The notes below the pieces were generated by a model that did no database searches, had not been told where the DNA came from, and worked only from the letters and a program-made list of their open reading frames with translations. Shown here in pieces: positions 1-7,834 of a DNA stretch of 50,057 nucleotides. Each line of letters begins with the position of its first letter. The stretch's first letter is position 1. The stretch comes from CAYVFC01 sp964450715 (GTDB lineage: Bacteria > Myxococcota_A > Polyangia > Polyangiales > JAFGIB01): the NCBI GenBank assembly GCA_964450715.1, contig CAYVFC010000050.1, forward strand, positions 1-50,057. The letters run 5' to 3'. A program made the position numbers and the translations under genes.

Positions 1-95
1 CTTGCCCCCTGCCGTTCGGGCTTGCCCCCTGCTGTTCGGGCTTGCCCCCTGCTGTTCGGGCTTGCCCCCTGCTGTTCGGGCTTGCACCCTGCTTC
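1..95. repeat. 20-bp tandem repeat at the window edge
   Basis: Four consecutive copies of the unit CTTGCCCCCTGCTGTTCGGG fill bases 1-80; the first copy has one substitution. A degenerate fifth copy runs to about 95. The array touches the window edge, so its true length is unknown. The core GGGCTTGCCCCCT also occurs in the dispersed repeats near 24228, so the array may be an amplified fragment of that family. It lies just upstream of the acyl-CoA ligase gene and, in that frame, remains open, but it encodes low-complexity peptide and is not regarded as part of the protein. Confidence 0.9.
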
Positions 96-129
96 GTTCT
101 TTGCGATGACCTCGCGGGGAGGAATCCAG

Positions 130-1866
130 ATGGGGAGACAGACCTACCCGGAATTCAGCACCAACTACCCGTTGCTGCTGACCACCTTCATGAAGCGGCC
201 GGTCGACCTCTACCCGGAGGAGATCGGTGTGGTCTACCGCAACCCGGACAGCGGCGAGTACTTCCGCTTCACCTGGGCCGAGTGGTACCGGCGCACCTGC
301 CGTCTGGCCAACGCGCTGCGCGGCCCGCTGGGCGCTACTCCCGGCAGCCCGGACCGGCCCGGGGATCGGGTGGCCACTATGGCGCTCAACCATCACCGCC
401 ACCTGGAGCTCTACTACGCCGTGCCCTGTACCGGGTCGGTGCTGCATCCCATCAACGTGCGGCTCTCGTCCGAGCACATCGCCTACACCATCAACCACGC
501 CGAGGACCGCATCCTCTTCGTCGACGATCTGTTCCTTCCCCTGCTGGAGCGGATCTACGACCAGATCAAGGATACGGTGAAGAAATACGTCTATATGTCG
601 GACCGGCCGGGCCTGCCCGATACCCGGGTGAAGCCCCTGGTCCATTACCAGGAGCTGATCGCGGAGCAACCGGCGGACTTCGCCTGGCCCCGCCTGCACG
701 AGGATACCCGCGCCACGCTCTGTTACACCACCGGAACCACCGGCGTTCCCAAGGGGGTGATGTTCACCCACCGCGCGCTGTACTTGATGACCGTGCACCT
801 GGAGCTGCTGGTCAATTTCTACACCGATCCATCGGTGCCGCGCCTGGGGGAGAACGCCGTGCCCATGATCATCACGCCGCTCTTTCACATCCACGCCTGG
901 GGCGCGCCATTCCGGCAGGTGTTCGGCGCCAACAAGGTGGTGCTGCCCGGTCGTTTCACCGTGGAGGGCTTCTGCGAGCTGGTGCAGACCGAGCGGGTCA
1001 CTCAGGCGGGCGTGGTGCCCACCGTGCTGGCCATGCTGGTCGAGTCCGACGCCTTGCAGCGCTACGACATGAGCAGTCTGAAATTTCTCAGCGTGGGGGG
1101 AGGGGCGCTCTCGTTAGGGTTGAAGCGCAAGGCCGAGAAGGCGCTTCCCTCTTTTAAGGCCGCCTCGGGCTACGGTATGACCGAGACGGCGCCGGTCACC
1201 ATCTACGCTTTCGTGAAGAAGAACTTGTGGCATCTATCCGACGAGGAGCTGGATGCGGTGCGGGTCAAGACCGGCTTGCCGGTCCCCGGCCTGGAAGTAC
1301 AGGTCGTAGATACAGACATGAAGCCGGTGCCCCGCGACAACCAGGCCATCGGCGAGATCGTGATGCGCGGCCCTTGGGTGATGATGGAATACTACCGGGA
1401 TCCGGAGAAGACGGCGGAGGTCTGGCGGGGCGGCTGGTTTCATACCGGCGACATGGCCCGGGTGGACGGGGATGGCTACATCATCATCGCCGACCGTATG
1501 AAGGACATGATCCGCAGCGGAGCCGAGATGGTGCCCACCGTCCTGTTGGAGAACTTGACCGCGATGGCCGACTTCGTGCTGGAGGCGGCCTATGTCGGCG
1601 TGCCCGACCCGGTCTGGGGACAAAGGCCCATGGCCGTCGTCACCCTGGTGCCGGGCGCGAAGCGGACGGCGACCGATGTCATGGAATGGCTCGGGGAGCA
1701 GGGGGTGGAGCGGGGGAAGATCACCCGCTGGATGTTGCCCGACTACGTGGTGATAACCGACGATATCCCCAAGACCAGCGTGGGTAAGTTCGACAAGATA
1801 GCCATCAGGAAAAAGATGGGCGAATACCTCGAGCAAGCGACGGTAACGCGTAGTCGTCGGGGTTAG
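130..1866 (+). CDS. Acyl-CoA synthetase (AMP-binding, AlkK-like fatty-acid CoA ligase)
   Basis: The 578-residue product is an ANL-superfamily ligase that activates a carboxylic acid, probably a medium- or long-chain fatty acid, to its CoA thioester through an acyl-adenylate. Visible motifs are the P-loop YTTGTTGVPKG (about 199-209), YGMTETAP (about 348), WFHTGD (about 436-439) and the C-terminal catalytic lysine region KTSVGKFDK (K553). The segment PLFHIHAWGAPF resembles AlkK-type enzymes. The ATG at 130 is chosen because GGGGAGGA (117-124) is a well-placed ribosome site; upstream in-frame codons read through a tandem repeat. The chain substrate cannot be read from sequence. Enoyl-CoA hydratase and PlsC genes lie within 8 kb but not in the same operon. 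Confidence 0.93.
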   Translation: MGRQTYPEFSTNYPLLLTTFMKRPVDLYPEEIGVVYRNPDSGEYFRFTWAEWYRRTCRLANALRGPLGATPGSPDRPGDRVATMALNHHRHLELYYAVPCTGSVLHPINVRLSSEHIAYTINHAEDRILFVDDLFLPLLERIYDQIKDTVKKYVYMSDRPGLPDTRVKPLVHYQELIAEQPADFAWPRLHEDTRATLCYTTGTTGVPKGVMFTHRALYLMTVHLELLVNFYTDPSVPRLGENAVPMIITPLFHIHAWGAPFRQVFGANKVVLPGRFTVEGFCELVQTERVTQAGVVPTVLAMLVESDALQRYDMSSLKFLSVGGGALSLGLKRKAEKALPSFKAASGYGMTETAPVTIYAFVKKNLWHLSDEELDAVRVKTGLPVPGLEVQVVDTDMKPVPRDNQAIGEIVMRGPWVMMEYYRDPEKTAEVWRGGWFHTGDMARVDGDGYIIIADRMKDMIRSGAEMVPTVLLENLTAMADFVLEAAYVGVPDPVWGQRPMAVVTLVPGAKRTATDVMEWLGEQGVERGKITRWMLPDYVVITDDIPKTSVGKFDKIAIRKKMGEYLEQATVTRSRRG

Positions 1867-1882
1867 AAGTGGTTTCAAAACC

Positions 1883-1900
1883 CCTCCCGTCGTCGGGAGG
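1883..1900 (+). terminator. Hairpin after the acyl-CoA ligase
   Basis: CCTCCCG (1883-1889) and CGGGAGG (1894-1900) form a 7-bp GC stem with a TCGT loop, 16 bases after the stop codon. No T-tract follows, so it is a possible terminator or 3' end stabiliser rather than a canonical intrinsic terminator. Nothing else is recognisable between 1901 and 2018. Confidence 0.3.
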
Positions 1901-2018
1901 AGACCGGCGAGGTGATTATCATCCAGAGGCCCGGCTCGCCGGCAACGGCGGTTATGTTGATAGCCATCACCCTGAAGAAGGAGGGCGGGATCTGGCGAGC
2001 GGGCCCCAGCCGCTATTT

Positions 2019-2199
2019 AGGAGGCACCGCAAAATAAACGATCCGGTTGCGGCCGCGCGGACGGGCGCACTCGCGGCTTTCGTCCTCGGAAAAACCTCGA
2101 AATAGCGCTGCTATTCCTGCGTTTTTTCCTCCGGGCGCGCTCGCGATTGCGCTCCGTCGGCGCGCCCGGTCTCGGAGCGTTTATTTTGCGGTGCCTCCT
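2019..2199. repeat. 181-bp palindromic MITE-like element with perfect 22-bp terminal inverted repeats
   Basis: AGGAGGCACCGCAAAATAAA starts the left end (2019-2040); bases 2178-2199 are its exact reverse complement over 22 positions. The interior is symmetric about the same centre, near 2109: GGAAAAA (2088-2094) faces TTTTTCC (2123-2129), and AATAGC (2101-2106) faces GCTATT (2110-2115). The whole element could therefore fold into one long imperfect hairpin. It contains no credible reading frame. It sits between the convergent ends of the acyl-CoA ligase and a lipoprotein gene. One isolated end copy recurs at 39407. No clear target-site duplication is visible. Confidence 0.85.
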
Positions 2200-2228
2200 T
2201 ACGTCCCCGAGATCCGGGAGAGCAGGCT

Positions 2229-3725
2229 TCAGCGCGCTACCGTATGTATACGCCCGTATCCGCCCCCACCTCCCGGGCCTCCGCCGTTGCAGATGTCATC
2301 TCCACCAGAGCACACGATGGCGTTGCATGCGTCAAAATCGCTCGGCCCGCTCTCCCCGTCGCTGCCGGGGTCGGTGCTGCCCAGATAGGGATAGTGTTGA
2401 TCGGCACAGCAGTGGGCCGGGTATATACCGCAGTCAGAGCCGTTACCGCCGCCGTTGCCGCCGCTGGCCTCGAGCGTCGCGCCGGTCGTATTCACGGTCG
2501 TACCTTCGAGTAAAATGCCGCCGCCCGAGCCTCCCCCGGTGCCGCCGCCCTCCTCGCTGGCGCCGCAGGGGACTGCTCCGTTCCCGCCGTTCGCACGGAC
2601 GGTGCCGTTCACGCTCAGGCTGCCGGCGGACGAGATCTGTACCGCACCACCGCCCGCACCGCCGGCCGTGGCGCAGCCGCCGGCCTTGCCGCCGCCGCAG
2701 CCGCCCAGCAACGGTACCAGAGTGGGGTCGCCGCGCTGCTGGCCGCCGCCGCCTCCCGGGTACCAGTTGCCGTCGTTGAAGGTGGGAACGAGATAGTCGT
2801 AGTCGGAATCAGACAGCTGACCCTCTCCGCCCATGGTTCCGAAGCCGCCTCCGCCTCCGCCGCTGGCGCCCTCGGTCACGCCCCAGGTACCGTCGCCGTC
2901 TCCTCCCTGGCTCGACCCGCACGACCCGTTGCCGCCGGCGCCCGGCGTCTCCCCCGCGGCGCTGGCGTCGATGATGCCGGCTACCGCCACGTTGCCAGCC
3001 ACCGCCAGGATCAGCGGTCGATCACCGGTGAGCCGCAGCGTATTGCCGGAGCTGACGGTCAGGCCGCGCAAGGGAACGACCACGATCTCCGGGCCGGCGG
3101 CCTGGGTCTGCGCGACAGGCTGGGGCGCCTGTCCGCACCAGTTGCCGATCGTGGCCACCAGGGGGCCCGAGCCGTCCGGATCGGTGGTATCGATGGTGAC
3201 GGTGCCGCAGTCGAGGGTGGCGCTCGGCGCTTCGCCCCAGTCGATCGGTCCGGGATCGAAGTTGCTCGGTGTATACGGAAAACCGACGGCCATGCCGCCG
3301 TCGCAATCGCCGCCGTCGCAGCCCTCCCCGGGACCCCCGTCGCTTTCCGGGGAGGCGCCGTCGCCGCCGTCCAGACCGCCGTCCAGACCGGCCGAGCCTC
3401 CCGTTCCCCCTCCCGACCCCGCGGCTTCTCCGCCGGACCCGGCACCGTCGTGGCCGCTGGCACCCGAGGAGCCCCCTCCCGACCCGGCGCTGTCGCCGCC
3501 CGACCCGGCGCTGTCGCCGCCCGATCCGGCGCTGTCGCCGCCCGACCCGGCGCCGTCCCCGCCGGTTCCGGCGCCCGGGGAGCCACCCTCGCTTCCCCCG
3601 GGCCCGCCCGTACCCCCGGAAGGCAAGATGTCGGGGTCGTATACGCTGCAGCCGAAAAGGATAGAAAATGCAAAATATATTAACAGCCCTGCGAGCCAGG
3701 GCCGCCGCCTATCCCGAACTCTCAT
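2229..3725 (-). CDS. Glycine-rich putative lipoprotein with 7-residue repeats
   Basis: The 498-residue protein starts with a basic N-region and hydrophobic stretch ending in LFGC (Cys about 26), consistent with a lipoprotein signal. A long Gly/Ser/Asp-rich linker follows (about residues 35-145) with repeated AGSGGDS heptads. The remainder is again Gly-rich, with short V/I/L beta-like stretches such as GNVAVAGIIDA, reminiscent of a repetitive beta-helical surface protein. Such proteins are common in myxobacteria; no function is known. It begins 9 bases after the stop of the upstream lipoprotein gene (3735-4613), so the two probably form an operon. The palindromic element ends 29 bp downstream of its stop. 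Confidence 0.8.
   Translation of the reverse strand: MRVRDRRRPWLAGLLIYFAFSILFGCSVYDPDILPSGGTGGPGGSEGGSPGAGTGGDGAGSGGDSAGSGGDSAGSGGDSAGSGGGSSGASGHDGAGSGGEAAGSGGGTGGSAGLDGGLDGGDGASPESDGGPGEGCDGGDCDGGMAVGFPYTPSNFDPGPIDWGEAPSATLDCGTVTIDTTDPDGSGPLVATIGNWCGQAPQPVAQTQAAGPEIVVVPLRGLTVSSGNTLRLTGDRPLILAVAGNVAVAGIIDASAAGETPGAGGNGSCGSSQGGDGDGTWGVTEGASGGGGGGFGTMGGEGQLSDSDYDYLVPTFNDGNWYPGGGGGQQRGDPTLVPLLGGCGGGKAGGCATAGGAGGGAVQISSAGSLSVNGTVRANGGNGAVPCGASEEGGGTGGGSGGGILLEGTTVNTTGATLEASGGNGGGNGSDCGIYPAHCCADQHYPYLGSTDPGSDGESGPSDFDACNAIVCSGGDDICNGGGPGGGGGYGRIHTVAR
3481..3564. repeat. Coding 21-bp tandem repeat
   Basis: Three near-identical 21-bp units (3481-3501, 3502-3522, 3523-3543) and a diverged fourth (3544-3564) lie inside the Gly-rich lipoprotein gene. 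They encode the AGSGGDS heptads on the minus strand. The unit length is a multiple of three, so gain or loss of copies would keep the frame. Confidence 0.85.
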
Positions 3726-3734
3726 CGCCAGACT

Positions 3735-4613
3735 TCATCTTGTCTCGTTCCCCCGGCAGGGGCAACCCTCCGGCCGTCCTTTTGCGCCCGGCTCGGGCGC
3801 GATCCATTGCCGTATCACCCGGCCTCTGTCCGGAATCAGGGACAGGCGCACCATGCGATGGGGAAACGCTCGGGACAGTCCCCCCGGGTGGGGCAGGCCG
3901 CTGCCCGGCAGCGCTGCCAGTACGACCGCGTAGTGCGGGTAGACGTGGAGCGAAATCGCCCGGAGCTTCTCCGGCAGGGGCCAGTGTTTCGCGTCCGCGA
4001 TATCGCGTTGGTTCCGGTCGAGCTGTAGCGCCTCGGAGACCGCCGCGTGCAGCGCTGGCCCAGGTCCGGAGTCGCCGGCGCCGGAAGGGGGGTAGGCGAA
4101 CACCAGCGCCCGCTCGGTCACCGTAAGCAGCGGCGGGCCGGGCAGCATCTCTCCCGGGCCGTTCGCGGCCGGCGCGAACAGCGGTTGCCAGGGGACCAGG
4201 TAGTAGACCGCGACCGGCTCCCGCTCCTGCTGGCCGCTGAAGGTCAATTGTAGAGCTCCGGCTCCGGGGCGCCCGCTCCAGCCGATGACATCGATGGGTT
4301 TCCACGCCCTGTCCGCCGCGACCGATTCTGCGAGCGCCTCGCGCACGCGGCGCTCGATTTGCGCGGCGAGCTGCTCGACCGTGTCCGATTTCGGATGTCC
4401 GACGGCTTGTTCCTCGACGGCTGGTTTTGCCCGCCGCGCTGGGGGAGGTGCAGCCGTTTTTGCCGCAACCTCCACCTTGGCGGGACCGGGCGCGGCGGTC
4501 CGGGGCGCGCTCTTGCCGGGAGCGGTTGCCGAACAGCCGGCGACGCTCCATGTCACCGCCGGTAACATTATCGCCACAACCGCCGTGGCCAGTTGCGCTC
4601 TGTCTTGATACAC
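3735..4613 (-). CDS. Putative lipoprotein of unknown function
   Basis: From a GTG at 4613 the product has 292 residues. A hydrophobic leader ends in SVAGC, a good lipobox, followed by a Pro/Ala/Lys-rich linker (about residues 35-75) and a folded-looking region to the C-terminus. The family is not recognised. The reading frame is open further upstream to 4751, but that would overlap the divergent nucleotidase gene, and the lipobox argues for the shorter form. The start is uncertain because no clear ribosome site precedes it; an ATG at the codon before LPAVTW is an alternative. The stop is 9 bases before the next lipoprotein gene, suggesting co-expression. Confidence 0.68.
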   Translation of the reverse strand: MYQDRAQLATAVVAIMLPAVTWSVAGCSATAPGKSAPRTAAPGPAKVEVAAKTAAPPPARRAKPAVEEQAVGHPKSDTVEQLAAQIERRVREALAESVAADRAWKPIDVIGWSGRPGAGALQLTFSGQQEREPVAVYYLVPWQPLFAPAANGPGEMLPGPPLLTVTERALVFAYPPSGAGDSGPGPALHAAVSEALQLDRNQRDIADAKHWPLPEKLRAISLHVYPHYAVVLAALPGSGLPHPGGLSRAFPHRMVRLSLIPDRGRVIRQWIAPEPGAKGRPEGCPCRGNETR

Positions 4614-4731
4614 GACAGCAGGATAGCAGAGCACATCGGGAAAATCCTTCGCGGGCAGGTGGCCTCGCCCGGGGGTCGCCTGGGTGCGTAAGGCCAAACG
4701 GTCGCTTCCGGACATCGAATAGGAGACAGAA

Positions 4732-5727
4732 ATGACGGAGATGGATCTCACGGTGGAGCTGGACGTCGCGTTGGAGGCGGTGCGCGAGGCCGCGGTGGTT
4801 TGCCGTCAGGTGCAGTCCGACCTGGTCACCGCCGCCACCCTGGAGAAGAAGGACCGCAGCCCGGTCACGGTGGCGGACTTCGCCTCGCAGGCGGTGGTCT
4901 GCGCCCGGCTCGCCGAGCGGTCGGCCGTGCCGGCCATGGTGGCCGAGGAGCGCGCCGATCAGCTGCGCGCATCCGAGGCGGCGGAGCAGCGGGAGAGGGT
5001 GCTGGGCTTCCTGCGCCAGGCGCGGGGCGATGGAGTGACGCTCGAGCAGGTTTATGGCTGGATAGACCTGGGCGGGGCGCCCGGGGCCGAGCGGGCCGAG
5101 CGCTACTGGACCCTGGATCCCATCGACGGCACCAAAGGATTTCTGCGGGCCGGACAGTACGCCATCGCGCTGGCGCTGATCGAGCGCGGGCAGGTCGTGC
5201 TGGGCGTGCTGGGCTGTCCCAACCTGCCGGCGCCGGAAGGATCCGACGGGGTCCTCCTGTCGGCCATCCGGGGCCGGGGAGCGGTCCAGCAAGCTCTGCA
5301 GGGCGAGCGATCGGCTCCCCTTCCGGTCCGGGTCAGCGATATCGACGACACGTCTCAGGCCCGTTTCTGCGAGTCGTTCGAGTCCGGGCACAGCGACCAG
5401 CAGTCGTCGGCCCTGGTGGCCACGCGGCTCGGTATCACACTGCCGCCGGTACGGGTGGATAGCCAGGCCAAGTACGCGTTGCTGGCGCGCGGCGAGGCCT
5501 CCATCTACTTGCGGCTTCCCACGCGCCAGGACTACCAGGAGAAGATCTGGGACCACGCCGCCGGGATGCTGGTGGTGCAGGAGGCCGGCGGCACGGTGAC
5601 CGATGTGGACGGCAAGCCCCTGGATTTCTCGGCCGGGCGCACGCTGGCGCTCAACCGGGGCGTCGTCGCTACCGGCGGTACCATTCATAAAGCGGTAGTG
5701 AAGGCGGTCGGCGCGGTGCTTCCTTGA
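4732..5727 (+). CDS. 3'(2'),5'-bisphosphate nucleotidase (HAL2/CysQ-like inositol-phosphatase family)
   Basis: The 331-residue protein belongs to the Mg-dependent IMPase superfamily and most resembles HAL2/SAL1-type nucleotidases, which remove the 3'-phosphate from PAP or PAPS. Motifs: SPVTVADFASQ (about 44-54), VAEERAD (about 69-75), LDPIDGTKGFL (D129 and D132 as metal ligands) and KIWDHAAG (about 271-278). The segment QYAIALALIERGQVVLGVLG is typical of this subgroup. The ATG at 4732 has AGGAGA at 4721-4726. A stand-alone adenylylsulfate kinase (cysC) lies 34 kb away; PAP clearance would connect the two biochemically. Confidence 0.9.
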   Translation: MTEMDLTVELDVALEAVREAAVVCRQVQSDLVTAATLEKKDRSPVTVADFASQAVVCARLAERSAVPAMVAEERADQLRASEAAEQRERVLGFLRQARGDGVTLEQVYGWIDLGGAPGAERAERYWTLDPIDGTKGFLRAGQYAIALALIERGQVVLGVLGCPNLPAPEGSDGVLLSAIRGRGAVQQALQGERSAPLPVRVSDIDDTSQARFCESFESGHSDQQSSALVATRLGITLPPVRVDSQAKYALLARGEASIYLRLPTRQDYQEKIWDHAAGMLVVQEAGGTVTDVDGKPLDFSAGRTLALNRGVVATGGTIHKAVVKAVGAVLP

Positions 5728-5757
5728 GTGACATTTCGAGCGAAGCGAGAAATCTCC
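5728..5757. repeat. Dispersed repeat, ATTTCGAGCGAAGCGAGAAAT type
   Basis: A copy of the TTTCGAGCGAAGCGAGAAAT motif begins one base after the nucleotidase stop codon. A second, full palindromic copy is at 10288-10349. Similar elements are scattered in many unrelated bacterial genomes. It lies in the convergent gap between the nucleotidase and the MscS gene and may serve as a two-way terminator or simply be a tolerated insertion. Confidence 0.7.
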
Positions 5758-5817
5758 TATCCGTCGCTGGCTTGACGAGAACTCTGCCCGCGGTCGAGAT
5801 GATAGGTCCGGCTCGTA

Positions 5818-6879
5818 TTACCCCTCTTTGAATAGGTGCACGTCGCGCTGCGGGAACGGTATCTTGATGTTCTCCTCGGCGAAGCGCTTGTAGACGGCCG
5901 TGTTGAGCGCGTCCAGGACCAGACCGCGCAGCGCCGGCTCCCGGATCCAGCCCAGCAGCTGAAAGATCAGCGCCGAGTCGCCGAACTCCCGGAACCTCAC
6001 CCGGGGCTCCGGGCTCTCGGCCAGGTGCTCGGATGCGGCGGCTACCTCCAGCAGGACCCGTCGGACCTGGTCGATGTCGCTGCCGTAGGCCACCCCGACG
6101 GTGACCCGCACTCGTTCCATGTCGTAGGGGCCCCCCGTCTCATTGACGATCTTGGCGCTGGCGATGGCCGCGTTGGGGATGATGATCTGGATGTCGTCGC
6201 GGGTCAGCAGCCGGGTGGAGCGGATGCCGATGTCGGTCACCCTTCCGCGCTCGCCCGAGTCCAGCACCACGTAATCGCCGAGCTTATAGGGGGCGTCGGC
6301 CAGAATGAAGATGCCGGAGAACAGGTTGGCCAGCGTATCCTTGGCCGCGAAACCCAGGGCGATGCCCAGGATGCCGGCCGAGGCCAGCCAGGCGGTCACG
6401 TCGATCTGCCAGGCCAGCAGCAATCCGTAAGCGGCGCCGCCCAGCACCAGCGCCTTGAGCGCGATGTCGAACACCGGAAGGGTTCGCGGCTGTACCAGGT
6501 TGTGCTCGCCCATGCGCTGCGAAAGCTTCTCCAGCACCGCGTGGCCGATGCGGACGCCGGCCGCGGTCCAGAACAATACGCCGGTAGTGACTAGGATGCC
6601 GTCGGTGACGAACCGCTGCTTCGGCTCTACCCCGAGGCGCTGCAGGGCCACTCCCGCGCCGAGCAGCACCACGGTGGCGAACAGGGGTCGTCTGGTCGCG
6701 GCTACGATGCGGTCGTCGAGATCGGTCTGGGTCTTGCCCACCAGTCGCAGCACGACGCGCGCGGTCAGCAGCTCGACGACAAAGGCGGCCAGGACGGAGG
6801 CGCCGAGCACCGCCGCCGCTCCGCTCCAGCCGGGCTGCAGAAAGACCTCTAGTGGCTTTTCGAGCAGAGCGGAGTCCAT
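5818..6879 (-). CDS. MscS-family mechanosensitive ion channel
   Basis: The 353-residue inner-membrane protein has several hydrophobic segments followed by the MscS pore and beta domain. The run GIALGFAAKDTLANLFSGIF is the conserved pore-lining helix, followed by ADAPYKLGDYV and IIPNAAIASAKIVN, which are standard for the family. Its role is release of solutes under hypo-osmotic stress. The ATG at 6879 fits the N-terminal length; the frame is open further upstream but would run into the shikimate kinase-like gene. AGGAGA lies about 13 bases upstream, rather far. It is the last gene of a minus-strand run, 17 bases after the kinase stop. Confidence 0.9.
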   Translation of the reverse strand: MDSALLEKPLEVFLQPGWSGAAAVLGASVLAAFVVELLTARVVLRLVGKTQTDLDDRIVAATRRPLFATVVLLGAGVALQRLGVEPKQRFVTDGILVTTGVLFWTAAGVRIGHAVLEKLSQRMGEHNLVQPRTLPVFDIALKALVLGGAAYGLLLAWQIDVTAWLASAGILGIALGFAAKDTLANLFSGIFILADAPYKLGDYVVLDSGERGRVTDIGIRSTRLLTRDDIQIIIPNAAIASAKIVNETGGPYDMERVRVTVGVAYGSDIDQVRRVLLEVAAASEHLAESPEPRVRFREFGDSALIFQLLGWIREPALRGLVLDALNTAVYKRFAEENIKIPFPQRDVHLFKEG

Positions 6880-6896
6880 GCGGTATCTGTATTCTC

Positions 6897-7403
6897 CTAT
6901 TCCCGCTCTGACAACCCCAGCTCCCGCAGGATCCGCTCTGCCACCGCCTCGTGCCCCAGCCGGCCGCACTCGATACGCAGGTCGGCCCACCGCAGATAGA
7001 GCGGACGGCGCTCGTGGTAGATATCCCGCAAGGTCAAGCCCGGCCGGCAGGCGATGCCGCGGGTGTCTAGGTTGCGCACCCGCCGGATGACCTCTTCGAG
7101 CTCCACGTCCAGGAAGACCACCGCGCCCGTTTCCCGCAGGTGCCTCATGGCCGCCTCGCTGTAGGCCGCGCTGCCGCCGGTGGCGATGACGTGGTTTTCC
7201 AGCCCGAGGCCGAGCAGGACCTCCTGCTCGATGCGCCGCAGGTTCCGGTAGTCGCTCTCATCTAGTATCGCCTGCAGGAGCTTGCCCTCCCGGAGCTCGA
7301 TCAGCAGATCGGTATCTACGAAACCGCGCGCCGCCTGCTTGGCCAGTACGACCCCCACCGTGCTCTTGCCGGCGCCCGCCATGCCCACCAGCACGATATT
7401 CAT
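6897..7403 (-). CDS. Shikimate kinase-like P-loop kinase
   Basis: The 168-residue protein has the Walker A motif GMAGAGKST (residues 7-15), DTD (about 30-32), the arginine-bearing YRNLRRIEQEVL segment and a lid/adenine region ending ERRPLYLRWADLRIE. This arrangement matches shikimate kinases, which phosphorylate shikimate in aromatic amino-acid synthesis. The usual GGG substrate motif is read here as TGGSAAYS, a mild divergence, so another small-molecule kinase activity is possible. The ATG at 7403 places the P-loop close to the N-terminus as usual; a GTG at 7433 is an alternative. It lies between the PilZ and MscS genes, all co-directional. Confidence 0.78.
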   Translation of the reverse strand: MNIVLVGMAGAGKSTVGVVLAKQAARGFVDTDLLIELREGKLLQAILDESDYRNLRRIEQEVLLGLGLENHVIATGGSAAYSEAAMRHLRETGAVVFLDVELEEVIRRVRNLDTRGIACRPGLTLRDIYHERRPLYLRWADLRIECGRLGHEAVAERILRELGLSERE

Positions 7404-7439
7404 CGCCGGGCTCAGGGGTAGCGGAAACCGCACGTCGCT

Positions 7440-7775
7440 CTACAATCCCAGCTTGGCCGATAGCTCGCGCAGGGTCTCGACCATCTCTTCGGAGATCAGC
7501 TCGTCGAACTTCACGCCGACCTCGTACTGCCACATCCCGCGGTCGGAGACGCTGCTGCCCCGCACCACCGAGGCGGTCAGCTCGGTCGCGTTGTTCTTGT
7601 CGACCTGGATGCGCAGCTTCAGCCGGCTCCCCTCTGCGTACTTCGCCTGCGTCAGCAACCGAGCCCCGCCCCGGCTCAGGTCCTGGGTGAGCCCGAAGCG
7701 GACCTCGACCCCCGGCATGTCGATATCCGATCCCACCACCACCGGGAACCGCTCGTGCTCCCTCCGCTCCTCCAT
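7440..7775 (-). CDS. PilZ-domain protein
   Basis: The 111-residue protein consists of a single PilZ domain. The N-terminal ERREHERFPV supplies the arginine motif, and DLSRGGARLLT the (D/N)xSxxG motif; together these bind cyclic di-GMP in the family. The ending VGVKFDELISEE is typical of the domain. It is a likely c-di-GMP receptor acting on an unknown partner. It is the second gene of the plsC-PilZ-kinase-MscS run, with 59 and 36 base gaps to its neighbours. Confidence 0.88.
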   Translation of the reverse strand: MEERREHERFPVVVGSDIDMPGVEVRFGLTQDLSRGGARLLTQAKYAEGSRLKLRIQVDKNNATELTASVVRGSSVSDRGMWQYEVGVKFDELISEEMVETLRELSAKLGL

Positions 7776-7834
7776 GCCTGGAGATTCTACAGATGCGGAC
7801 GCGCTTTTTCCATACCCCGCGAATCCGCCGCCGG

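Noticed and set aside
1..95. CRISPR array
   Set aside because: The 20-bp units are directly abutting with no spacers, and no cas genes are present.
22..129. N-terminal extension of the acyl-CoA ligase through the tandem repeat
   Set aside because: The extension is repeat-derived peptide; the ATG at 130 has a strong ribosome site and fits the family length.
3709..5688. Long minus-strand open frame of 659 codons covering the nucleotidase gene
   Set aside because: It is antisense to a clear IMPase-family gene, has low-complexity composition and no domain; it is a GC-driven shadow frame.
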